From a virus: a stretch of DNA of 27,462 bases. Where the stretch lies: positions 1 to 27,462 of IMG/VR virus record IMGVR_UViG_3300030333_001523, one strand, 5' to 3'. The notes beneath the pieces were generated by a model that was given only the letters and a program-made list of their open reading frames with translations, was not told where the DNA came from and did no database searches. Positions 24,110 to 27,462 of the stretch are shown here, piece by piece; within the stretch, counting starts at the first letter, position 1, and every line of letters starts with the position of its first letter. Both the position numbers and the translations under genes were made by a program.

Positions 24110-24578
24110 CTTTTTTTCCTTTTAAAATATTTTCGACCTGCTCATGTGCAGTTAACTCACTTGATGTGTCCTCACTTTCAGTATTTTTACTATCCTTAAA
24201 GCGTTTACGCATCTCACTAAGAACTTCTTTAGCCGTATCATCTACCACAGTTGTCTGAGGTCGATATTTATCAGCCCAATGAGCGTTCAATAAAGTAATC
24301 AACAATACAGGATTATCTTTAGGACCTTGGTCTTTCACCCTAGATACTGCCAAATCCTGTAGCATTTCTCGGAAATTATGCTTCGCATCCTCAAATCTTT
24401 CTTTAAATCCCTGAACATTATTCTCTATCCACCTCATAGGAGTACGTCTATTAACGCCTAACTCCTTAGAAGCAGCACGAATACTGCCTACCTCTGCATA
24501 CAAAGCAAGGAAAGCATCTTGTCTAGCCTTAATATCATCAGGCTTTGACCCTTCTATCCAAGAATTAGTAGCTGCCAT
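24102..24578 (-). CDS. terS: Terminase small subunit (158 aa)
   Basis: The small terminase recognises phage DNA and recruits the motor. The N-terminal part contains a helix-turn-helix: RQDAFLALYAEVGSIRAASK followed by ELGVNRRTPMRWIENN, residues about 19-54. After it come a central oligomerisation-like helix region (FKERFEDAKHNFREMLQDLA, then VSRVKDQ), the segment NPVLLITLLNAHWADKYRP, and a polar acidic/Lys C-terminal tail. Size, HTH placement and position two genes before the large subunit fit well. The ATG at 24578 overlaps the stop of the tiny basic gene upstream (TAATG), with AAGGA further upstream. Confidence 0.85.
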   Translation of the reverse strand: MAATNSWIEGSKPDDIKARQDAFLALYAEVGSIRAASKELGVNRRTPMRWIENNVQGFKERFEDAKHNFREMLQDLAVSRVKDQGPKDNPVLLITLLNAHWADKYRPQTTVVDDTAKEVLSEMRKRFKDSKNTESEDTSSELTAHEQVENILKGKKGD

Positions 24579-24661
24579 TATTTCTTTTTCCTTCCCATCT
24601 TCTTCTTTTTCTTCGGAGGTCTACCCATTTTGCTACCGTAAGTACCTTTTCCTTGTGGCAT
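24578..24661 (-). CDS. Tiny basic protein, GKGTYGS...GRPPKKKK type (27 aa)
   Basis: A 27-residue reading frame, MPQGKGTYGSKMGRPPKKKK followed by a Lys-rich end. The start is decided by a strong AAGGAG seven bases upstream of the ATG at 24661; a longer in-frame ATG would run back into the neighbouring gene without such a site. The stop overlaps the small-terminase start (TAATG). I recognise the GKGTYGS-GRPPKK pattern as a recurring tiny protein of marine T7-like and related phages, function unknown. Its basic character suggests nucleic-acid binding or charge neutralisation. Confidence 0.7.
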   Translation of the reverse strand: MPQGKGTYGSKMGRPPKKKKKMGRKKK

Positions 24662-24674
24662 ATCTATCTCCTTA

Positions 24675-24941
24675 TTACCATTTAACCTTATTAGCCCAAT
24701 ACGCTGCAGACATCTTACCTTTAGCAATATTCTTAGCATGTCGAGCCTTAAATGACTTAGCACGGGGAGTCATAGTCTTATCCCCAGTCTTACCCTGCTG
24801 ACCAAACCTTATAGTTTTAGTCTTATCACCCACTTTAGCAACAACAACGTGTGACTTCGTAGGGTGCTTCGGAGTTCTTTTAGGCTTATTATACCCACTA
24901 ACTCCAGCATTTTTTAATTTAGAATCTTTCTTAGGTGCCAT
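24675..24941 (-). CDS. Conserved basic phage protein, GYNKPKRTP family (88 aa)
   Basis: The product is strongly basic with the signature block LKNAGVSGYNKPKRTPKHP, then KSHVVVAKVGDKTKTIRFGQ, and ends in MSAAYWANKVKW. This block is shared by a family I know from phages and large DNA viruses, possibly catalogued as DUF6321 (from memory, unverified). Function is unknown; the KTIRFGQQG strand and the Arg/Lys helix suggest nucleic-acid binding. The start at 24941 is chosen because conservation begins there; an ATG at 24977 would add 12 residues unlike the family. No Shine-Dalgarno sequence is visible before it, unlike its neighbours. This is the first gene of the leftward late operon. Confidence 0.8.
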   Translation of the reverse strand: MAPKKDSKLKNAGVSGYNKPKRTPKHPTKSHVVVAKVGDKTKTIRFGQQGKTGDKTMTPRAKSFKARHAKNIAKGKMSAAYWANKVKW

Positions 24942-24947
24942 ATCTAA

Positions 24948-24977
24948 TTTATACCATACAAATGTTAATATACACAA
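24948..24977 (-). promoter_or_regulatory. Candidate promoter for the leftward late operon
   Basis: On the minus strand a TTGTGT box (24977-24972) and a TATAAA box followed by T (24953-24948) are separated by 18 bases. Transcription would begin near the ATG at 24941, implying a leaderless message; the first gene indeed lacks a visible ribosome binding site. The -35 match is only fair, so the real late promoter may lie farther upstream in the switch region. Confidence 0.3.
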
Positions 24978-24978
24978 C

Positions 24979-25059
24979 GAGAGGGGTTAATCAGGCTAGC
25001 ATCTGCCATGCTATCGACCAGCCTACGATACGTTGTCTGTACTAATTCGTGGTCCTCTC
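24979..25059. repeat. Nested inverted repeats at the strand switch
   Basis: Outer arms GAGAGG (24979-24984) and CCTCTC (25054-25059) enclose AGGC/GCCT (24993-24996, 25021-25024) and a 6-bp hairpin TAGCAT/ATGCTA (24997-25002, 25008-25013) with a 5-base loop. The element lies between the leftward operon and the rightward 56-aa gene. It could fold as RNA in the leader of the rightward gene, or act as a binding site between divergent units. It does not have a tRNA cloverleaf. Confidence 0.45.
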
Positions 25060-25075
25060 ACATAAGGAAACTAAA

Positions 25076-25246
25076 ATGAACATACACGACCTACAAGGTC
25101 TAACTAATAAACTAGGTGACCTGTCCAAAAGAGTAAACAAAATAGAAGAAATATCTAAAATTAGCTACTACTCACTAGTAATAACAGCACTAAACTCCTT
25201 AACTCTTCTTATAATTATTCTCTTTTTAGTACTTGTTAGTCCTTGA
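25076..25246 (+). CDS. Small membrane-anchored coiled-coil protein (56 aa)
   Basis: First gene on the plus strand. The first 30 residues are a charged amphipathic helix (LQGLTNKLGDLSKRVNKIEE), probably a short coiled coil. Residues about 34-54 are a single hydrophobic span (SLVITALNSLTLLIIILFLV) at the very C-terminus, so it is likely tail-anchored with the N-terminus in the cytoplasm. The ATG at 25076 is preceded by AAGGA with 7-base spacing; a longer in-frame ATG at 25049 lacks a site and is less likely. It may be a holin-like, superinfection-related or host-membrane-targeting protein, but one span and no family match leave this open. Confidence 0.65.
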   Translation: MNIHDLQGLTNKLGDLSKRVNKIEEISKISYYSLVITALNSLTLLIIILFLVLVSP

Positions 25247-25261
25247 CAAATAAATTATAAT
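25233..25261 (+). promoter_or_regulatory. Candidate sigma70-type promoter at the edge of the GTWAC region
   Basis: TTGTTA (25233-25238), a 17-base spacer and a perfect TATAAT (25256-25261). A TTGACA also occurs at 25243-25248, but its spacing to TATAAT is too short. Transcription would start near 25268, exactly within the first pair of AGTAAC motifs (25266-25278), so a protein binding those motifs could block it. The -35 box overlaps the end of the 56-aa gene. Confidence 0.4.
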
Positions 25262-25265
25262 AGAA

Positions 25266-25370
25266 AGTAACAAGTAACTATTTCTATTCTATTTAAATTT
25301 ATTTTCTAGTAATAAGTCATTAGTTAATAACCTCCAGTATAAAGAAAATAGGAACTAGTTACTTGTTACT
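25266..25370. repeat. Perfect 15-bp inverted repeat with 75-base spacer
   Basis: AGTAACAAGTAACTA at 25266-25280 is exactly the reverse complement of 25356-25370. Each arm contains two GTAAC cores spaced 7 bases apart, so the pair presents four sites in dyad arrangement. It could form a long hairpin in RNA or a looped protein-DNA complex. The left arm overlaps the expected start of the promoter at 25233-25261. Confidence 0.7.
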
Positions 25371-25390
25371 GTTACTAGTAACTAGTTACT
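25371..25390. repeat. Overlapping palindromes built from GTTAC/GTAAC
   Basis: GTTACTAGTAAC at 25371-25382 is a perfect 12-bp palindrome, and AGTAACTAGTTACT at 25377-25390 is a perfect 14-bp palindrome sharing its right half. They directly follow the right arm of the 15-bp inverted repeat, making a run of five GTWAC cores between 25357 and 25390. This is the densest point of the motif cluster and the most likely core binding site. Confidence 0.65.
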
Positions 25391-25496
25391 AAGGGCTCTT
25401 TTTAGAAAAATTAAATTTCTACGGGTATACTCCCTCTAATCACACATTCCACAAGACATACCCCCTGTTACCTAAAACCAAGAAACCATTAACTGC

Positions 25497-25524
25497 ACCT
25501 AGCAACTGATTACAGTTACTAGGT
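25497..25524. repeat. Strong hairpin, 12-position stem with ATTA loop
   Basis: Arms 25497-25508 and 25513-25524 pair at 11 of 12 positions (one C-A mismatch) around a 4-base loop ATTA. The right arm contains the AGTTACT motif. After the hairpin on the plus strand comes TTGTTAATAG, too poor in T for a confident terminator. It may be a transcription attenuator, a structured RNA or an origin hairpin. Confidence 0.5.
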
Positions 25525-25663
25525 TTGTTAATAGCTTCTTCGCACACGTTGTAACTATGTTACGAAGTAACATCAGAATTCAGGGAAAAAAATAGCTTCT
25601 TTTCTCGGGTACCCGTTACCAGTAGCAAAGTTGATAGTTACTGCTTTTTATACTGGTGGCATA

Positions 25664-25780
25664 TAGATATATAGGTTATTTCTAGTATTAGGGTACTTTA
25701 GGGTATCAAGTAACTATTAATACGCTGTATCGAGCTTCTAGGGTGTTTTATACCTAAACACCAGGATATTTATATATCTA
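25664..25780. repeat. 10-bp inverted repeat enclosing a smaller hairpin
   Basis: TAGATATATA (25664-25673) is the exact reverse complement of 25771-25780. Inside lie an AGTAAC motif (25709-25714), two AGGGTA repeats, and a hairpin GGTGTTT/AAACACC (25742-25748, 25756-25762) with a 7-base loop. A further ACCAGGA/TCCTGGT pair (25760-25766, 25824-25830) competes with it. The AT-only outer arms could be an unwinding element. Confidence 0.4.
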
Positions 25781-25862
25781 TTATTACTATTTAGCTACAA
25801 ATTACCCTATTTTTACCCTATTTTCCTGGTTTTTTCTCTGTTTTGGTCAAAAACAACGACAT

Positions 25863-25877
25863 TGGGAATCATTCTCA
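25863..25877. promoter_or_regulatory. Fur-box-like 7-1-7 dyad upstream of early promoter
   Basis: TGGGAATCATTCTCA matches 12 of 15 positions of the 7-1-7 Fur consensus TGATAATCATTATCA. It lies about 40 bases before the -35 box of the early promoter. The left half is weak (GGG in place of GAT). Between it and the promoter is a TTTGTG/CACAAA dyad (25886-25891, 25902-25907). The match could be chance in AT-rich DNA. Confidence 0.2.
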
Positions 25878-25916
25878 TTTATTATTTTGTGCCTGTGTAG
25901 TCACAAATATTGACTA

Positions 25917-25945
25917 TTGACATTAACAAAAACAACAACTATGAT
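25917..25945 (+). promoter_or_regulatory. Strong sigma70-type promoter for the rightward gene block
   Basis: TTGACA (25917-25922, perfect -35), a 17-base spacer, and TATGAT (25940-25945, one mismatch from TATAAT). Transcription would start near 25952, giving a 30-base leader with AAAGGAG before the ATG at 25982. It is the best promoter match I saw in the window and is suited to immediate expression by host RNA polymerase after infection. Confidence 0.75.
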
Positions 25946-25981
25946 TGACCCATAAATTAAATCAACAAAGGAGTTGACACA

Positions 25982-26350
25982 ATGAAGCTGACAAAACAAG
26001 AAAATTTGAGATTTGCAGAAAATATGGTGAGGAGAGTAGAAAAAGAATGGGAGATATTTAATAATTTAGTTTCATTAGCCAAAAATGCAAAAGAAATTAA
26101 TATCCAAGAAATGAATCAAGATTATTTAATACTTAGCATCAAGACACAATTAAGAAAAAGACAATTGACAGTTGCACAAATCGAAGCTGGTGTATATATG
26201 GGTTGCAAAACTACTCTAGTACAGAAAAGAAGAAAAGCATACAAGCAAGAAATTATGCATCTAGAATCTCAAATGATTCAATATACAGGGGGGGTAAACT
26301 GGACTATAAATAATTTTTCAGAAGAATTTAAAACTGCTCTAAATAGTTAA
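25982..26350 (+). CDS. Hypothetical early-region protein (122 aa)
   Basis: First gene behind the strong promoter, with AAAGGAG 8 bases before the ATG at 25982. The product is charged and mostly helical (KQENLRFAENMVRRVEKEWE, KTQLRKRQLTVAQIEAGVY, VQKRRKAYKQEIMHLESQM). The basic middle could bind nucleic acid, but no HTH or zinc motif is clear. Family not recognised. Near the 3' end a run of seven G (26288-26294) encodes TGGV in an otherwise AT-rich gene. Gain or loss of one G would end the frame within a few codons, so the run may be a sequencing-error or slippage site. Composition is more AT-rich and Lys/Glu/Ile/Asn-heavy than the virion genes. Confidence 0.65.
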   Translation: MKLTKQENLRFAENMVRRVEKEWEIFNNLVSLAKNAKEINIQEMNQDYLILSIKTQLRKRQLTVAQIEAGVYMGCKTTLVQKRRKAYKQEIMHLESQMIQYTGGVNWTINNFSEEFKTALNS

Positions 26351-26359
26351 ATTAGTAGA

Positions 26360-26398
26360 CCTGAGCAAGTCTAAAAACTGCTCAAATAAATAAACAAG
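26360..26398 (+). repeat. Intergenic dyad element, copy 1
   Basis: 39-base unit beginning CCTGAGCA and ending AAATAAATAAACAAG. It contains the dyad TGAGCA (26362-26367) and TGCTCA (26379-26384), half-sites 17 bases apart start to start, and sits between the 122-aa and 92-aa genes, just before the ribosome binding site of the latter. Copy 2 begins at 26717 and copy 3 at 27069. Confidence 0.75.
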
Positions 26399-26413
26399 AA
26401 GGAGATTAAAATA

Positions 26414-26692
26414 ATGTATAGATGGATAATTACAAAAGATAGAATCAGCACACCAACAGATATATCGACTGTTGGAGGTAGGGGCGGGAATGCATGGAAC
26501 ATAGATGTTTTAACTTCTAACCCTCAACATTTTAGCTTATATGATGATGATAAAGTTTGCTATGCTGAAGGAATGATGTACTCAACAGATGATGACCATA
26601 ATACTGAAGAAGCATTATTTAGCCCATTGGATAGCTTTGGTAGGGGGTATTGGGGTTGCACTGATATTAAAGTTGATGGGGATTGGGTATAA
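26414..26692 (+). CDS. Hypothetical small protein (92 aa), YDDD-type
   Basis: AAGGAG lies 9 bases before the ATG at 26414. The sequence shows YRWIITKDRIS at the start, FSLYDDDKVCYAEGMMYS in the middle and FSPLDSFGRGYWGCTDIKV near the end. This layout (WIITKD, LYDDD, EG, PLD-FG, GCT) resembles a small conserved protein of unknown function that I recall from actinobacteria and phages. It is predicted to be a compact beta fold, acidic, without membrane segments. The dyad repeat flanks it on both sides. Confidence in the frame is good; function is unknown. Confidence 0.7.
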   Translation: MYRWIITKDRISTPTDISTVGGRGGNAWNIDVLTSNPQHFSLYDDDKVCYAEGMMYSTDDDHNTEEALFSPLDSFGRGYWGCTDIKVDGDWV

Positions 26693-26716
26693 CAAGAATA
26701 TAAATAAATTATCAAT

Positions 26717-26755
26717 CCTGAGCATGATTCAAAACTGCTCAAATAAATAAACAAG
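26717..26755 (+). repeat. Intergenic dyad element, copy 2
   Basis: Same 39-base length as copy 1, with an identical last 20 bases and the same half-sites TGAGCA (26719-26724) and TGCTCA (26736-26741) at 17-base spacing. Differences are confined to the loop. It lies between the 92-aa and 94-aa genes, upstream of AAAGGA. An AGTAAC motif overlaps its end (26754-26759), like those of the switch region. Confidence 0.75.
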
Positions 26756-26774
26756 TAACAAAGGAAAAAACACA

Positions 26775-27059
26775 ATGACAAACGAACAAATCATAAAAGA
26801 ATTTTTAAATAATAAATCAGCAAAGAATCAAAACAATTCATTAACAAGCACAGGAGACAAATTATATAGTTATAGATTTTTAATAGCAGAAAAGGCACCA
26901 ACAACTACAGTAGGAGAATTTGCAACAGTAATCAATGATTTTTCAATAGGTAAGATAGAAGAAATTACAGGGATAAGGAGTATGACAACAAGACAACATA
27001 TTGGACTATTAAAAAGAACAGCACAAAATCAAGGAGAAGAAACAATAATATTAAATTAG
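26775..27059 (+). CDS. Hypothetical small protein (94 aa), SYRF...TTRQH type
   Basis: AAAGGA lies about 10 bases before the ATG at 26775. After a polar, Asn/Lys-rich N-terminus the sequence has LYSYRFLIAEKAPTTTV and later RSMTTRQHIGLLKRTAQNQG. The pattern LYSY...IA...S-TT-x-x-H recurs in small phage-encoded proteins of unknown function, by recollection only. The conserved Tyr and His could be functional, but no fold is assigned. It lies between dyad repeat copies 2 and 3 and is co-directional with its neighbours. Confidence 0.7.
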   Translation: MTNEQIIKEFLNNKSAKNQNNSLTSTGDKLYSYRFLIAEKAPTTTVGEFATVINDFSIGKIEEITGIRSMTTRQHIGLLKRTAQNQGEETIILN

Positions 27060-27068
27060 TAGATATAA

Positions 27069-27104
27069 CCTGAGCAAGTTTTAAAACTGCTTAATTAAAT
27101 TAAG
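27069..27104 (+). repeat. Intergenic dyad element, copy 3 (diverged)
   Basis: CCTGAGCAAG start as in copy 1, with TGAGCA (27071-27076) and TGCTTA (27088-27093, one change, still pairable as G-T in RNA) at the same 17-base spacing. The loop is a perfect palindrome AGTTTTAAAACT (27077-27088). The 3' part differs and forms a second hairpin GCTTAAT/ATTAAGC (27089-27095, 27099-27105). Preserved half-sites despite sequence drift suggest the dyad is the functional part. Confidence 0.65.
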
Positions 27105-27124
27105 CGTTAAAGGAGAATTTAACA

Positions 27125-27462
27125 ATGGCTACAAAGCAACAAAAAGAATTTATTTACAATTATGTAAAAGCAATTAGAGATGAGAACATTAAATATTCTG
27201 CAAAATCTGAAACTTTAAAAGCTATTGATGGAAGTTTAATATTTATATGTAAAGGTGATAATTGGTGTTTATCTACTTATTTTGCTCATGATGAAGAAGA
27301 ATGGAAAGAAGCAATAGATTGGAAACCTAACTGTTTTACAATATGGGACGTAGAAGTTTATGAAACTAGCAAAAGTCATTTAATCGCATACAATGAACAA
27401 AGCAAACCTAAAAATAGGCGTACTGATAAAGAAATAAAACAGATTTTATCATTAACTGACGT
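27125..27462 (+). CDS. Hypothetical protein, C-terminus cut by window end (at least 112 codons)
   Basis: Starts at the ATG at 27125 with AAAGGAG 9 bases upstream, and stays open to the window edge. The sequence is Lys/Glu-rich with several Trp: FIYNYVKAIRDENIKYSAKS, then LIFICKGDNWCLSTYFAHD, then WDVEVYETSKSHLIAYNEQS. Family not recognised. It appears soluble, with no membrane segment. It follows dyad repeat copy 3 and continues the rightward gene block. Confidence 0.65.
   Translation, partial: MATKQQKEFIYNYVKAIRDENIKYSAKSETLKAIDGSLIFICKGDNWCLSTYFAHDEEEWKEAIDWKPNCFTIWDVEVYETSKSHLIAYNEQSKPKNRRTDKEIKQILSLTD

Larger units (their letters stand above)
25247..25981. other. Gene-poor control region, possible origin of replication
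   Basis: I find no convincing gene in these 735 bases on either strand. The stretch is dense in short repeats: GTAAC six times (25267, 25274, 25378, 25551, 25567, 25710) and its complement GTTAC nine times (25358, 25365, 25371, 25385, 25467, 25515, 25559, 25615, 25637). From a rough A+T estimate about one would be expected in that span. It also holds a 15-bp inverted repeat, palindromes, a strong hairpin, AGGGTA repeats (25690-25705), direct TACCCTATTTT repeats (25803-25823) and promoter candidates. Repeat-dense AT-rich segments between divergent blocks are typical of phage origins and operator regions; which of these applies is not shown. Confidence 0.55.

Noticed and set aside
24979-25059. 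Possible tRNA gene, because a 7-position acceptor-like stem (GAGAGGG with TCCTCTC) closes an 81-base segment
   Set aside because: The expected T-arm just before the 3' acceptor strand does not pair, the T-loop consensus is absent on either strand, and no anticodon arm of 5 bp with a 7-base loop fits.
25247-25981. CRISPR-like array, because of many repeated short motifs
   Set aside because: The repeats are only 5-7 bases in both orientations with irregular spacing; there are no long direct repeats with uniform spacers.
26560-26781. Minus-strand hydrophobic frame of 73 codons opposite the 92-aa gene
   Set aside because: It runs antisense to a well-supported gene with a strong ribosome binding site and crosses the intergenic dyad element; the hydrophobic look follows from AT-rich complement codons.

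Overview
The window is most of the virion and packaging module of a tailed dsDNA phage (Caudoviricetes), followed by the start of its oppositely transcribed early or accessory region. By eye the DNA is strongly AT-rich (roughly two thirds A+T, not counted). Virion proteins look like those of marine phages: acidic Gly/Ser/Thr-rich fibres with short propeller-type repeats, a conserved GYNKPKRTP protein and a tiny Lys-tailed GKGTYGS protein. A phage of an AT-rich marine bacterium such as SAR11 would fit, but that is inference. I see no integrase, repressor, rRNA or tRNA. No tape-measure or tube-like gene is recognised in about 24 kb of virion genes, which suggests a short-tailed (podovirus-like) virion.

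Left block, positions 1-24941, all on the minus strand and read right to left. Two small basic proteins come first, then small terminase, a conserved 87-aa protein, large terminase and portal. Next are two proteins of unknown role, a giant 1885-aa protein, scaffold and major capsid protein. These are followed by a Cys-rich protein, a decoration-like protein, two small proteins, an adaptor-like protein, a nozzle/propeller-like protein and a small beta protein. The left end holds a Vsr/EDxHD-like nuclease, two fibre-type proteins, an alpha-helical protein, two small proteins and a membrane protein running off the window. Nearly all junctions are start/stop overlaps (ATGA, TAATG, TGATG) or abutting genes, so this behaves as one long late operon.

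Switch region, 24942-25981. A structured inverted-repeat segment and a 56-aa membrane-anchored protein (plus strand) precede about 735 bases without a convincing gene. That stretch carries 15 GTAAC/GTTAC pentamers, a perfect 15-bp inverted repeat, overlapping palindromes, a strong hairpin and two promoter candidates. It is the best candidate in the window for a replication origin and/or transcriptional control region.

Right block, 25982-27462, plus strand. Four small unknown proteins, the last cut by the window end, lie behind a near-consensus promoter (TTGACA, 17 bp, TATGAT). Each of the three gaps between them carries a copy of the same intergenic dyad element.

Best leads: the giant protein, which appears to combine an ADP-ribosyltransferase-like segment with an LPD38-like 'large polyvalent protein' region; the nuclease embedded among tail genes; the GTWAC-rich control region; and the threefold intergenic dyad repeat.
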